Assembly (NCBI GenBank): GCA_034620365.1
Contig: JAQGEQ010000332.1
Location: 1-64,000, forward strand
Length of the DNA stretch: 64,000 nt
From: Pegea sp. RAD2-039
Lineage: Eukaryota; Chordata; Thaliacea; Salpida; Salpidae
Direction: 5' to 3'
Shown here: one piece after another, positions 11,906-25,150 of the stretch
Numbering within the stretch: the stretch's first letter is position 1
Layout: each line of letters opens with the position of its first letter
The notes under the pieces: generated by a model
The model's input: only the letters and a program-made list of their open reading frames with translations
What the model was told of the DNA's origin: nothing
The model's database searches: none
Program-made: the position numbers and the translations under genes

Positions 11906-12669
11906 TTAGCAATGTTGTGCCATGTAGTCTGCAGTACATGATTCTCTGCAGCACTTGTTTTGGAGACGAGCTATACGAGGGCTACAAGAAGAGATTTTAT
12001 TTAAACTAAACAATTTATTTTTGTTTGTTTCTTGCAATTAAATTGATTTTGTATAACTCTTAAAGTTGTAACTAATCATTATTACTAAAAGTTTAGATAT
12101 CAATTAAAACAGAAATGTATATTTAGTTGACAAAATTTTAATGACAATTTATACAACCTGATTATGTTTACCATCAAACTACTAATCATAAGATATTAAA
12201 ACTGTTGAAGTAAACTTACAAGTGATGTTCGTACATCTGGCAATATAAGTCGAAGCTTCCTTTAGGTTGTTCGAACACATCAAACATATACAAGGCTAGG
12301 AAACGATCCACTGAAATTGAAAACATCTTTGATTAAAGATTTTTAAAATCTTTATACCAACTTTACTGCCAATCAATATAGATCGAAATATTTGTTTAAT
12401 TGAAAGATCTTTAACAGAAATAATAAAAACTTACAATCTTTGCAAGCCACAGGAATCAATCTTCTGAACAAACTGTTCTTCTCAGCGTAGTAGAAGTTAT
12501 ATAAATTGAGATTGTTTGCTGGACAAACACATTTAAAGACCTGATCGAAATCGTCTCCACAGACTTGAAGCGGAGATTTGTAGCTGGCCGCACACATTGC
12601 TGAGCTTTCACCTTGACACTGACACACATAGAGCATAGCTATTAAGAAGATTATTCCAAACTTGAACAT
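11906..12669 (-). CDS. Insulin-like peptide precursor, ILP-C1 (inverted)
   Basis: Minus-strand exons 12435-12669, 12220-12310 and 11906-11981 have exactly the lengths and phases of ILP-B and encode 133 residues. The signal peptide is nearly identical to that of ILP-B (MFKFGIIFLIAM). The B chain has C37-x11-C49 plus C26 and C47, and RR at 69-70. The connecting segment carries C76 and C102, but the KR at 80-81 of ILP-B is replaced by DR. The A chain is CCRESC, eight residues, C133, stop, and is preceded by QNK. Cysteine positions match ILP-B one for one, while many other residues differ, so it is an older paralog than the A1/A2 and B1/B2 pairs. Its upstream region is of A type, which makes it a promoter-swap chimera. 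No counterpart exists in unit 2. Confidence 0.9.
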
Positions 12670-13270
12670 TTTCGTAGTTGGTTAGGTAGCTCAATATCTG
12701 ATAAGAAAAGAAAATTAAAAAATTGATTCAACTTAAGTAAACTGTTTGTATAAAAAGCAGCAAGATAAAAACCAACACTTTTAAAAATATATCAGTTTGT
12801 AACAAGGTAAAACATAAATTAAGATATATAATATAAGGATAAAATAAACTCTAATAAAATATAATTAAAGAAAAAAAATGATTTCTTTTAAAATCAAATA
12901 TCTTTCGTTGTGTAACAATTTACAACAATCATAAAAGTTAGCAATGTTAAAACTTTGAACTTGAAGTCTCTTTATAGAACTACAATTTGTTTATTTGTTT
13001 GTAAATGTTTATAATAAAACATAACTAATTGTATTACTATTTTAAATATTTATGTAATTACGTAATTGTCTAACACAATGATTCACGTATATGTAAATTA
13101 ATATAAACAATATACTTTATTTGAAACTTTCTTATAACAATAAAAATGTTTAGAATATTGTTGACATGTAAGTAGCATTTGAAAAAAACTATTTTTAAAT
13201 TTATTATACCACTTAAAGTTTCAAACGTTCAATATAATTCTAATCGTTTAGCTTGCTGGTATTTAAATTA
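12670..13270 (-). promoter_or_regulatory. Chimeric upstream region of ILP-C1
   Basis: Reading away from the gene, about 12,670-12,780 resembles the ILP-B leader (an ATATTGAG segment, a TTTTTCAATTTT-like acceptor tract, and a TTTATACAAAC stretch). Beyond about 12,785 it matches the ILP-A promoter instead: TATAAAGAGA at 12,967-12,976, the TTACACAACGAAAGATA segment, and the TTAGACAATTACGT segment near 13,070. The switch falls near a shared AAAAGTGTTG. Confidence 0.7.
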
Positions 13271-13630
13271 AACTCTATTAAAAAAAATTTCAAAACATAT
13301 ATTGTAAGAACTTCCAAATTCTACTAAAGATATTCTTTAAACTCTAAGCTAAGCTATACTTCTAAAGATTAGTATAGAATTGTAAATTTTTCAAAGTAGT
13401 TTATAAATATAAAAGATAACTTTGAAATTAAGCAGCAAACTTGAAACTGATTTCTTATCATTAATTTACTAAGATCACTAATATAAGAAACTTACTAGTA
13501 ATAAATATTATTAATAATTGTAATAATAGTAATGATAACAGTTATAATAAATTAAATAATAAACCCTGTTGAAAGACCTGAGCTTTATAATTAAGACAGA
13601 TATTAATGACTGCCCGAACAGCTAGATTTC
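13271..13630. other. Right end of unit 1, no gene seen
   Basis: AT-rich sequence without a supported feature. It has no counterpart within this window, because the region equivalent to it in unit 2 was lost. Confidence 0.4.
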
Positions 13631-14319
13631 TATTGAATCAATTTTCAAAACTAAAATCCGTCGCTTCATATACAACTTTTTCTTATAGATTCAAAAGTCT
13701 GGTTGCCAATCTCGACTCAATTAATTTAGGCTACAAAATTTTTAAACTATCTACAAAAACTAAATATGACTCATAGTTTTAAAAAAGGGTCCCAAATACA
13801 TTTAACTACAAACCAGTTTCAAGAACTTTAGTTTCCTGTAGAACTGAATAGTTTACAATCATATGACAAATCGCAATCATTTGATAAAGTGCAATCTTAT
13901 ATGTGACATCAAGAATGGTTTATGAAAGAAAATATTTCTTCACTAATTTCTTAACTGGTTATTTTTTCACTCAAGATTTAAAAAAAATTAAATTGAGAAT
14001 TACTTATTGGGTAGAACCAAACAACAAGAGTCTTTTTCTACTACTAGTCAATTCATTAGTGTGGTTCTCCGGGAATTCATTCTGAGTCCCTTTTAATGTC
14101 GATGGTAGTTGAATTCCTCATCTTGAGACTTGTAGTAATAGATGAAATCAGTGTGTTTCTATCTACAGATAATTTTAAGTTAATTTAAGTTAAGATAATC
14201 ACATAATTCCTAAAAATCACAAACAGTTGTATGAGTTATAGAAGACTGATCAATTAATTATGAATCTTTAGAGGTGATTTAATCCTACGCCACTTTTCCC
14301 CAACTCACTAATGTCCTGT

Positions 14320-15030
14320 CTAAGCTGTTGGACAAAATACCTGGCGGATATAGGACTGAAACAAATGATCCTTTTCCTATATGTTGGATGACAGAGAATA
14401 TCTGCTAAAAACGATCAAGACTTCATCCTCACTTTCCATATATTTATTTAAGTTGTTAGAATGACTTTTGTGATTGAAAAAGAGAGGAAAAATTTAATCA
14501 AAAAATTATATTATCCCCAAACAAATTGAGTAGCTTATAAAAGAATTAAAGCCACCAACAGATGATGAAAAAATTATCAGTAACTTCTCTAAGCAAGAAA
14601 AAATCTTTTAAAAAAGTATCTTTATCGATTTGTAATCAATTGTTAAAATCAGTTCAATACCAATTACTCAAAAGAACAAAGAAGGTCAATGTGCTTTTAA
14701 ACCAGACATACTGGTGGATCGGTATTTCTTAAGGTTGAACCAAAAAGACTACTAGTAGCAGCACAAAGTCATTCACTACTTACTACATTGTTGCAAGCAA
14801 AAATTATCAGAAGTTACTAACGTAGACAAATGAAGAGTTTGTAAAACTAAACCTGAAACCATCGGTCATATCACATCAGATTGTTGGTTAATCGCAGAAA
14901 AAGAATACTTTTATCCCCATAACAAAGTAGCCAAATATATTCACTTTGGCATCAAACAGACCGAGAACATGGAAACAACGACAGGATATTCTTCCAAAAC
15001 ATAAAACAATAAAATTTTCTTACGAATAGA
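14320..15030 (+). mobile_element. Decayed LINE-type retrotransposon C-terminal region, unit 2
   Basis: Duplicate of the element at 690-1,400. This copy keeps one base lost in unit 1, so the motif KEYFYPHNKVAKYIHF can be read in frame after the CKTK and H-x4-C residues (about 14,840-14,952). The TGA before the VCKTK motif and the upstream TAA are shared, so the element was already dead before the duplication. The longer reading in unit 2 shows which unit carries the later damage. Confidence 0.65.
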
Positions 15031-15830
15031 CGTTGCATTACCAAGCGATACAAATATATCAATTCATTCAAGTTTTTTATGAGAACTTTAAATCAAATCT
15101 GATCGTGAAATTCATTGAAAAATATTAGTAAAAATTGAAATTCCTACCAATTAAAAAATAGACTTTTTTAGGAACAGCTCACATACTACATAAACTTCTT
15201 ATTGAACTTTTCATAACTTCTATTTTATACTTGATCCATATTCTTACTGAATAATATCATCTGCAATACTATGAATTGCACCCTAACCAAATCTTTAAAG
15301 CAATGGAACAATTCATATGTTTTATATTTCTTCGTTTTTATAACTCTTAAAGATGCGCATTTAAAATCACTTTTATTATTTGTTTTTCATAAACTTGTAG
15401 CCTAAATTACGTTGTTTGTGATTGGCAATCAGACTCTTAAATATATTCAAGTTAGCTTAGAATTTGCAGAATATCTTCAGTAACAATTTAAAGGCCTTGC
15501 ATTATATGGTTTGAACAGTTTTTGAATGAGTTTAGATTTAGATACCAACAAGTTAGACGATTATAACTTTGTCAAAAGTTTAAAGTTTTAATGTAAATTC
15601 AATTAAAAATAAGCTTTTTCCAAACGCAAATCACATGTCAACAATATTTTTAAACATTTGTGTTGGTATAAGACAATTTTAAATGGAAAAGATATTGTTT
15701 ATATTTTTTTAATGTGTTACGTAAAGCGTTGTGTTAGACAATTACGTATCTACATAAATATTTCGAATAATGAGGAAATTGGTCATGTTTTACTATAAAC
15801 ATTTTCAAACAAACAAACAAAATGTTGTAC

Positions 15831-15840
15831 TATAAAAAGA
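15831..15840 (+). promoter_or_regulatory. Candidate TATA box of ILP-A2
   Basis: TATAAAAAGA, identical in sequence and spacing to that of ILP-A1. Confidence 0.55.
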
Positions 15841-16071
15841 CTTCAAGTTGAAAGTTGTACCATTATTAACTTCTATAGTTGTTGTAAATTGTTACACAAC
15901 GAAGGATATTTAATTTTAAAAGAAATCCTTTTCTGTTCTTGAATTATACTATATTATTCTTTATTTCATCATTATACTATATATTTTAATTTATGTTTTA
16001 CTTTTAATTTTAATTTATTTTAAAAAGTGTTGTTTATTTCAAGAAAATTAATTTGTTGTTAAAATACGAAA

Positions 16072-16861
16072 ATGTTTATAAAGTTTGGAACATTCATTGC
16101 AGTGGTAACGCTTTATCTCTATCAATGTGAAGCAAATGCTGACTGGAAATCAATTTGTGCTAACAGAAATCCATACACTCTTTTTAAGGTCTGTTCAGAT
16201 GATTATGCAAAAGTTTTTCAGTGTGTTTGTCCATCTGTTCAAAATAACTTGAATAGAATTCTGACTAATCCTGCAAACAGTGGACTGAGAAGATTTCTTC
16301 GTGTAGCATGTAGAAGTAAAACACAAATTCTAATCTTAAATAATAACTTTTATTCTGATAACTTATATTTGACTAAATATAAGTTTTACTAATTTTATAA
16401 GGCAAAAGTTTCAAATATTTTCGTTCAGAAATATATTATAGAAATGTAAAGAATATAAATATATTAATTTCAGGCAATTCCAAAAAATTAGCAGAAACAT
16501 TTGAACGAAGATCCAATTACCTTCCAGGAACTTTAAATTTGTTTTGCACCTATATTAGAAATCGCCAGTAAGTTTGTTTTCGTTAATATAATTTTCATTT
16601 TTTTATATCTAAATAATTCTGTAATTAAGTTATTTATTTGTGTTTCATCAAAACTAATTACTATTACATAACTAACATTTTTGAAAAATAAACTAAAACT
16701 TGTTTTAAAGATATTGATTATATATTAACTTAGTAAATTAAAATAATTCATAGATTTTTTAACAATTCAGCCGTTTACTGCACAGAATTCCTTATTCGGA
16801 TCTTGCTAAAAGATGCTGTTATCATTCCTGTAATAAAAGATTAATTCAACTATATTGCTAA
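16072..16861 (+). CDS. Insulin-like peptide precursor, ILP-A2
   Basis: Exons 16072-16315, 16474-16567 and 16771-16861 encode a 142-residue protein that I read as identical to ILP-A1. The only coding change noticed is synonymous: the R of the KR site before the A chain is AGA here and CGA in ILP-A1. Introns and about 2 kb of upstream sequence are also nearly unchanged. It therefore has the same predicted secretion signal, ten-cysteine pattern and A chain (CCYHSC-x8-C). It represents a very recent extra dose of the same ligand. Confidence 0.92.
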
Positions 16862-19800
16862 ATGAGCAATACAGAGATGATGAAGAGGATGTAACTATCT
16901 GAAATTTCATCAAAAGCTTCTCAGTGTTCTAACATTTCTCTGTTTCTTCTCAATCAGCTGAAACTAATTTATAGCTATACTTGGTATAAAAATATAAATA
17001 AACTAGTTATCTGAAAAAGATTGTGATCATTTTGTGAATACTTTTCTATAGTATTTTAAAGAAATGATATTTTGAAATCTGTTACTAATAAAGGTAATTA
17101 AATAAAGATTTTGACTTCAATGAATAAGATTAGCTGCAACATAATAGAATAATTTATCAATTATTGGTTTAATAATATATTATAAAGAAACTTAAAATAT
17201 AAAGAATAACTCTAACCTATTTCAGTAGAGAGAAGCTTTGATTTTATAAAGTTGAACGTAAAGCAGACTGATATGTTTATAAAAAAACTTTTAAATACTT
17301 CTTAGTGGTTCAATATCTTCTTGAAGTTTCAAATAGTGTTATAGTTTTATCTTATAATTGTCACCAACATTTTTGATTAAATTTGACTTACCATTTTACC
17401 AAAAAATAAAAAGTTTGTGAAAATGAACTTCAATAATAAAGCTTCAAATAAAAACTAGTCTAGGTAATTTGCTGCACATAAATACTAATGTTGATTTCAC
17501 TTACAAAATTAACAATATCTTTTATCTTCGATAAGTCTGTATATCACAAGTTATCAGGTGAGGAAGAGTTATTTGGTGACTTTTTAGTCTCTAATCTGTA
17601 GAAATAAGAAAAAAATCCAACAAATTATATAATCTTAGAAAATTAACCAATTCTCAGTTCTTTAACTGAAGCAATTACATATTAGAAAATCTGTTAAATA
17701 AACTGAAATTTTTTGGGCTTCAATAATTTTCTTTTGCACTGTTTTCAAAATACTAATAAAAAGTAGAATTTTCGGTTGAAGTTATTTCTATAAGTCTGTC
17801 AACGGAGCTACTGATTCTAGGTAGCTTCGGAGAATATTAACTTTATCTAAGAAAAAATAAAGCTGCAAAGCAAACAGACAAACTATTCGTAAAATGAATG
17901 TATTTCCTAATTGTTTTGTTATAATTAAATATGTCATCATAATACTAAAATCAAAATAATCACAAACTAGTTAATCAAAATTTCCTATATAAAAATTAAG
18001 TTACTTGGTCACCTAACTTTAAAATGATACTATTGCTGATTAACTGATTTTTCTTTAAAAACTCCAATTAATTATAAATAAAAACGTTTCTTGTTCTATT
18101 TTTAGATTTATACTTTTAATAAGATATTAGATTTGAAATTATTTCAGAATATCTTTAGTGTAATAATAAATCCCAAACGGTTTAATTGCTGATAAGCTTG
18201 AAACTTTATTTTATTTTTAATGTTGATGTTATCAAATTAAACGTTTACTGAAATCACTAAAAAAGCCTTATTTAGTGAAATTTATAAAATAAAAAATTTG
18301 AAAAAAAGGTGTTTATGAAAAAGGTTTTGGAAAATTTTGCAATATTTTTCTACTCATATTTTTGGTTTTTACCCATTTGGAGGGCTGTTGAAATTGTAAA
18401 TCAAAACCACGTGTCGTATGAATAGATTATAAAATAACTTTAGGAAAACCAACTTAATATCTTTGATTTCGTTTAAAAATACTGATTAATAGAATTTGTT
18501 TCAAATTAAAGTTAGCTTTTAGTAGCTTGTTTTTTAATGGTTAAAATTATATATATAATTATGTAATTTCAATAAACAATATTGAAAATAATTGGCTCAA
18601 ATTAAATTTAAAACTTAATTAGAACTTAATGCTAAGTGATCTCACTAACAAGGACTAAGAAACTAACTCACAAGAGTTGTTAGTAATTTTTTAGTCTTTG
18701 ATTTAATAACCTATTATATAAAAAGATGAAATTCGATTAAAAGCTCTTGATAGAATAGTTTAACAAAGTTATTGCTTTAATGATTTTTTATATAGAAAGT
18801 TAAAGTTTAATGGATAAATCTAAGTTACTACAGTTTAAAAAAGTTTTAGTTTTGTAAAGCTGAATGCAAAACAGACTGATAAAGATAGAACAAATAATTT
18901 AAAAGATTTTTTCTTTTGTAGTTAAATATCTTTGTAAAGCTTCAAATGTAGTTATAGTTTGATCTTATAATTGTCATAAATATATTTTTCAAAATTTGAG
19001 TTACCTTTTCATAAAAAACATAAAAACGTTTTTTTAAACAAGCTTCAATAATAACGCTTCAAATAAAAACTAATCTAAGTAACTTGCCTCACATAATTAC
19101 TGATGTTGATTTGAAATAATTTATTAATAATTTCGTTTATCATCATTAAGTCTTTATGTCTGAAGTTATCGTGTGAGGAATAGTTTTATTTGGTGACATT
19201 TTAGCCTCCGATAAGTAATAAAATGAAAGAAATCTAGTAAAAGATATGTTCCTGGAAAACAAACTAATTGTCAAGTCTTTTACTGAAGCAAAAACATATT
19301 AGAAAATTAGTTAATCAAACTGATTATTTTAGAGCTGAAATAATTTACTTTTTTTGTACTAAGTTTTCAAAATACTAATTACTGTAAAAATTTTTGATGA
19401 TTTTTTTATGAGCCTGTTAACGAAGCTACTGATACTAGCTAGCTTCAGAAAATATTAACGTGATCTAAGAAAAAATAAGATGCAGAAAAACATGAAAACT
19501 TTTCATAAACTGAATTTATTTTCTAATTATATTGTTATAATTAAATTTGTTGTCGTAATCCTAAAATGAAATTAATGACAAACTAGTTAACAAAAATTTC
19601 AAAGATAAAATTTATGTTACTTGGTCACCTAACTTGAAAATGATATTACTGCTGATTAACAGAATGTTGTTGAAAAACTCCAATTACTTATAAAAAACGT
19701 TTGTTGTTGTAGTTTTAGAATTATACTTTTACTAAGATATTACTTTTGAAATTACTTCAGAATATCTTTAGTATAATAATAAATCGAAAATTTTTTAATG

Positions 19801-20050
19801 CTGATAAGCTTGAAACTTTTATTTATTTTCTAATGTTGATGTTATCAAATTATTCCAAGTTTTACTGATATCATAAAAAAAGTCATATTTGGTGAAATAT
19901 TTAATACTAAAATTATCAAACAAAAGGTGTTTAAAAAAATGTTTTGCAAAGTGTTGAGTTTAGAAAAATTGTGAAAAAGAAGTTTGAATAATAATTATAC
20001 TACATAAGCATAATTTGTTATATTTTGATGTAAGCTAATATATTTAAAAT
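16862..20050 (+). repeat. Post-A spacer, unit 2
   Basis: Copy of 3,232-6,420 with scattered single-base differences. It has the same two internal ~1.6-kb repeats and no gene. The following 890 bp up to the ILP-B2 promoter is the AT-rich B-type upstream flank. Confidence 0.8.
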
Positions 20051-20940
20051 CATTTTTGAATGGATAGATTTTCTTCTACACTACAAAATTAAAACTGTGG
20101 TATTTGGTATTATTTGTTTTTTAACTAATTGTATCGTTTTGTGAAAAATAAAAAAAGTGAAATTTTATTTATTGAAAAGTGAAATTTATAGTAAATTTTA
20201 TTTCCCACTATGTTTTAAACAAATAATTAAATATGAATAAATATAAAGAAAAAAGTTGAATAGATGGAAAAATGAAGTCCAAGGAAAATATAAATAAAAA
20301 CAAAATAAATAAATATATAAACAAATAAGATAAATAGAAAAATTATGAAATAAAAATTATAAACAAACTTAAAAGAATAGATAATTAACTACATATAAGA
20401 AATAATTTAATTTTTAAAAAATTCTTATTTTTAACTGCGTACACTTTTGATTATTTAATCACAGAAAGTTATTTCAATAGTTTTCTATATAAATGAATAA
20501 AATACTTTGTAGAAATCACTATTGATATTTATTTACTTTTCCTTAGTAAAACTTCTGTTATTAAGTCAAAGCATAATTAACTAAATTTAATTTTTATAGA
20601 TTTTATGATAGTAGATTGTAAAAACTAAATTTTCATTAAAGATATTCCACATTAATTGGAAATACAATTATCAAAAAGTATCAACGTAAATGCACTTAAA
20701 TGAATAAATTGTGTGAATTTAAATTGCTTTTGGACAACAGATATAAAACTAGATAAAATTTCCAGGATGATTTTTGTAAATTGTTATAAATTTGTAAATA
20801 TTATAACTAAAAAAATACTTTTCTATATACAAATATACAAAAATATTTATTTATTTGTTTTTATTTATTAACTAAACGTTTCGTGAAAATCTGAAATCAT
20901 TTTTAATTTAAAAGTAAATAAATAAACAAACATTTTTTAG

Positions 20941-20949
20941 TATAAAAGG
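20941..20949 (+). promoter_or_regulatory. Candidate TATA box of ILP-B2
   Basis: TATAAAAGG at the same distance from the ATG as in ILP-B1. Confidence 0.55.
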
Positions 20950-21198
20950 AACTCAAAATCAAACTTGAATAAGAAGTTTTAACAACATACTGAGATTGTT
21001 GTAATTTTCTTCAAAGCTAAAGAACTTTCATTTGAAAACGAAATCGTTCTCTTAGCTAATAGCATATTATATGAAAATTTGCTTTTAACGAGATGCTTTT
21101 TATCTTGTTGTTTTTTATGCAAACATTGTATTTAAGATGAAGTAATTTTTCAATTTTCTCTTCTCCTCAGATATTGAGATTCTTAACAAACTACGAAA

Positions 21199-21955
21199 AT
21201 GTTTAAGTTTGGAATAATCTTCTTAATAGCTATGCTTTATGTGTGTCAGTGTCAAGCTGATGTCGCAGCAATGTGTGCCGCCGAAAATGATTTCCCACTT
21301 ACAGTGTGTGGAGCAGATTTCTATCCTGTCTTTAAGTGTGTATGTCCAACAAAGCAACAAAAACTTTATAAATTCTACTACGACGAGAAGAACAGTTTTT
21401 TTAGAAGATTTATTAGTGTGGCTTGCACAAGTTGTAAGTTTTTTATCATTTCTCATAAGCTTCTTTCAATTAAAGAAATACTTCGAGCTTAATTTAAGTG
21501 GCAGAAAAGTTGGTAGAAAAGCTTTTATCAAAAATCTTTTTAACTTCAGTGAAACGTTACGTAGCCTTGAATATGTTTGAAGTCTTTAACCAACCTGAAG
21601 GAAGCTTGGACTTATATTGCCAAGTTTACAAACATCAATTGTAAGTTGACTTCTTCAGTTTTAATATCCTATGATTAGTATTTTCATTGTAAAGATAAAC
21701 GGGTTGTATAAGTTGTCATTGAACTTTTGTCAGGTAGAAATACATTTCGTTTTTAATTAATTTTTAAGGTTTTCGTAATACTAAGTTTTGTACAACTTTA
21801 TCAGTTATACAAATTTAATTTATTTACAAGAAATAAGCGAAAATTACTTTTCGAGTTTGATGAATAATTCTTTTTTTAGGCCCCGTATGTCTAGTCTTCG
21901 AACCAAATGCTGCAACGAATCATGTACTAAGGACTACATGGCACTATTTTGCTAA
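21199..21955 (+). CDS. Insulin-like peptide precursor, ILP-B2
   Basis: Exons 21199-21433, 21550-21640 and 21880-21955 encode 133 residues, identical to ILP-B1 as far as I can read. Splice sites, the pyrimidine-rich leader acceptor and the A chain (CCNESC-x8-C) are preserved. The few differences from unit 1 lie in the introns and upstream, for example around 21,731 in intron 2. It is the last intact ILP of the array in this window. Confidence 0.92.
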
Positions 21956-24900
21956 ATGAGTAATAAAGAGATGATGATGAAGATGTAACTATTTGAAGTT
22001 TCATCAAAAGCTTCTCACTATTCTAACATTTCTCTATTTCTTGTCAATCGGCTGAAGTTATTTTCTAACTATATTCGGTATAAAAATTTAATTAAACTAT
22101 TTATCTGAAGAAACTTGTGATCATTTCGTGAATACTTCTATATGGTATTTGAAAAAATATATATTTTGACATCTGTTAGTAATAAAAGTAATTAGATAAA
22201 GATTTTGAGCTTGACCAATAAGATCAGCTGCAACTTGATAGAAAAATTTATCAGTTATTAGTTTAAAAATCTATTATCTAGAAAGATGAAGTATAAAGAA
22301 TAACTCTAACTTATCTCAGTTGAGATAAGTTCTGTTTTATATAGTTGAACGTAAAGTAGACTGATAAGTTTAGAATAAAAACTTTTAAAGACTTCTTAGT
22401 GGTTAAATAACTTGTTAAAGTATCAATTAGTGTTATAGTTTTATATTTTAATTGTCACCAACATTTTAGATAAAATTTGACTTACCATTTTACCAAAACA
22501 CAAAAAAAGTTTATGAAAATAAACTTCAATAATAACGCTTGAAATAAAAACAAATTTAAGTAGTTTGCTGCACATAAATACTGATGTTGATTTCACATAA
22601 AAAATTAACAAAATATTTTTTCTTCATTAAATCTTTATATCACAAGCTATCAGGTAAGGAATAGTTATTTGGTGACTTTTTAGTCTCTAATCTGTAGAAA
22701 TAAGAAAAAAATCCAACAAATTATATAATCCTAGAAAATTAACCAATTCTCAGTTCTTTTACTGAAGCAATTACATATTAGAAAATCTGTTAAATAAACT
22801 GAAATTTTTTGGGCTTGACTAATTTTCTGTTGCACTATGTTTTCAAAATACTAATAAAAAGTAGAAATTTCGGTTGAAGTTATTTCTATAAGTCGGTCAA
22901 CGGAGCTACTGATTCTAGGTAGCTTCGGAGAATATTAACTTTATCTAAGAAAAAATACAGCTGCAAAGCAAACAGACAAACTATTCGTAAAATGAATTTA
23001 TTTCCGAATTATTTTGTTATAATTAAATATGTCATCATAATACTAAAATAAAAATAATCACAAACTAGTTAATAAAAATTTCCTATATAGAAATTAAGTT
23101 ACTTGGTCACCTAACTTTAAAATGATACTATTGCTGATTAACTGAATTTTCATTAAAAACTCCAATTAATTATAAATAAAAACATTTTTTGTTCTATTTT
23201 TAGATTTATACTTTTAATAAGATATTAGATTTGAAATTATTTCAGAATATCTTTAGTGTAATAATAAATCCCAAACTGTTTAATTGCTGATAAGCTTGAA
23301 ACTTTATTTTATTTTTAATGTTGATGTTATCAAATTAAACGTTTACTGAAATCACTAAAAAAGCCTTATTTGGTGAAATTTATAAAATAAAAAATTTGAA
23401 AAAAAGGTGTTTATAAAAAAGGTTTTGGAAAATTTTGCAATATTTTTCTACTCATATTTTTGGTTTATACCCACTTGAAAGGCTCTTGAAATTGTAAATC
23501 AAAACCACGTGTCGTATGAATAGATTATAAAATAACTTTAGGAAAACCAACTTAATATCTTTGATTTCGTTTAAAAATACTGATTAATAGAATTTGTTTC
23601 AAATTAAAGTTAGCTTTTAGTAGCTTGTTTTTTAATGGTTAAAATTATATATATAATTATGTAATTTCAATAAACAATATTGAAAATAATTGGCTCAAAT
23701 TAAATTTAAAACTTAATTAGAACTTAATGCTAAATGATCTCACTAACAAGGACTAAGAAACTAACTCACAAGAGTATTTAGTAATTTCTTAGTCTTTGAT
23801 TTAATAACCTATTATATAAAAAGATGAAATTTGATTAAAAGCTCTTGATAGAATAGTTTAACAAAGTTATTGCTTTAATGATTTTTTATATAGAAAGTTA
23901 AAGTTTAATGGATAAATCTAAGTTACTACAGTATAAAAAAGTTTTAGTTTTGTAAAGCTGAATGCAAAACAGACTGATAAAGTTAGAACAAATAATTTAA
24001 AAGATTTTTTCTTTTGTAGTTAAATATCTGTGTAAAGCTTCAAATGTTGTTATAGTTTGATCTTATAATTGGCATAAATATTTTTTTTCAAAATTTGAGT
24101 TACCTTTTAATAAAAAACATAAAAAAAGTTTTTTTAATCAAGCTTCAATAATAACGCTTCAAATAAAACCTAATCTAAGTAACTTGGCTCACATATGTAC
24201 TGATGTTGATTTAAAATAATTTATTTATAATTTCATTTATCATCATTAAGTCTTTATGTCAGAAGTTATCGTGTGAGGAATAGTTTTATTTGGTGAATTT
24301 TAGGCTCTGATAAGTAAGAAAATGAAAGAAATCTAGTAAGAAATATAATACTTGAAAACAAACTAATTGTCAAGTCTTTTACTGAAGCAAAAACATGTTA
24401 GAAAATTAGTTAATCAAGCTTAATATTTTAGGGCTGAAATAATTTACTTTTTTTGTACTAAGTTTTCAAAATACTAATTACAGTATAAATCTTTGATGAT
24501 TTTTCTATGAGCCTGTTAATGGAGCTACTGATACTAGCTAGCTTCAGAAAATATTAACGTGATCTAAGAAAAAATAAGATGCAGAAAAACATAAAAACTT
24601 TTCATAAACTGAATTTATTTTCTAATTATTTTGTTATAATTAAATTTGTCGTAATAATCCTAAAATGAAATTAATGACAAACTAGTTAACAAAAATTTCA
24701 AAGATAAAATTTAAGTTACTTGATCAACTAACATGAAAATGAAATTACTCCTGATTAACAGAATGTTGTTGAAGAACTCCAATTACTTATAAAAAAGGTT
24801 TGTTGTTGTAGTTTTAGAATTATACTTTTACTAAGATATTACTTTTGAAATTACTTCAGAATATCTTTAGGATAATAATAAATCGAAAATTGTTTAATGC

Positions 24901-25150
24901 TGATAAGCTTGAAACTTTTATTTATTTTCTAATGTTGATGTTATCAAATTATTCCAAGTTTTACTGATATCATAAAAAAAGTCATATTTGGTGAAATATT
25001 TAATATTAAAATTATCAAACAAAAGGTGTTTAAAAAAATGTTTTGGAAAGTGTTGAGTTTATAAAAATTGTGAAAAAGAAGTTTGAATAATAATTATACT
25101 ACAGAAGCATAATTGGTTATATTTTGATGTAAGCTAATATATTTAAAATC
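21956..25150 (+). repeat. Post-B2 spacer fused to post-A spacer
   Basis: The first ~715 bp follow the unit 1 post-B spacer. From about 22,670 the sequence follows the post-A spacer, with both ~1.6-kb sub-repeats (GTTATC-GTGAGGAA landmarks near 22,645 and 24,262). No gene is seen. From 25,151 to 26,020 it continues as B-type AT-rich flank. Confidence 0.8.

Larger units (their letters stand above)
1..13630. repeat. Tandem duplication unit 1 (13.6 kb)
   Basis: Base 1 onward is repeated almost base for base from 13,631 onward (offset 13,630, falling to 13,629 by 7.5 kb). The unit contains ILP-A1, ILP-B1, ILP-C1, a retrotransposon tail and spacer repeats. Differences from unit 2 are scattered single-base changes and one-base indels. 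The left end coincides with the window edge, so the true unit start is not known. The junction at 13,630/13,631 has no obvious inserted sequence. Confidence 0.93.
13631..22670. repeat. Tandem duplication unit 2, truncated
   Basis: This is a near-identical copy of positions 1 to about 9,050, with ILP-A2 and ILP-B2. Near 22,670, inside the spacer after ILP-B2, it stops matching the post-B spacer of unit 1 and begins to match the post-A spacer (around 3,955). The switch lies where the two spacers are themselves homologous, as expected for unequal homologous recombination. The counterpart of ILP-C is therefore missing from this unit. Confidence 0.92.
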
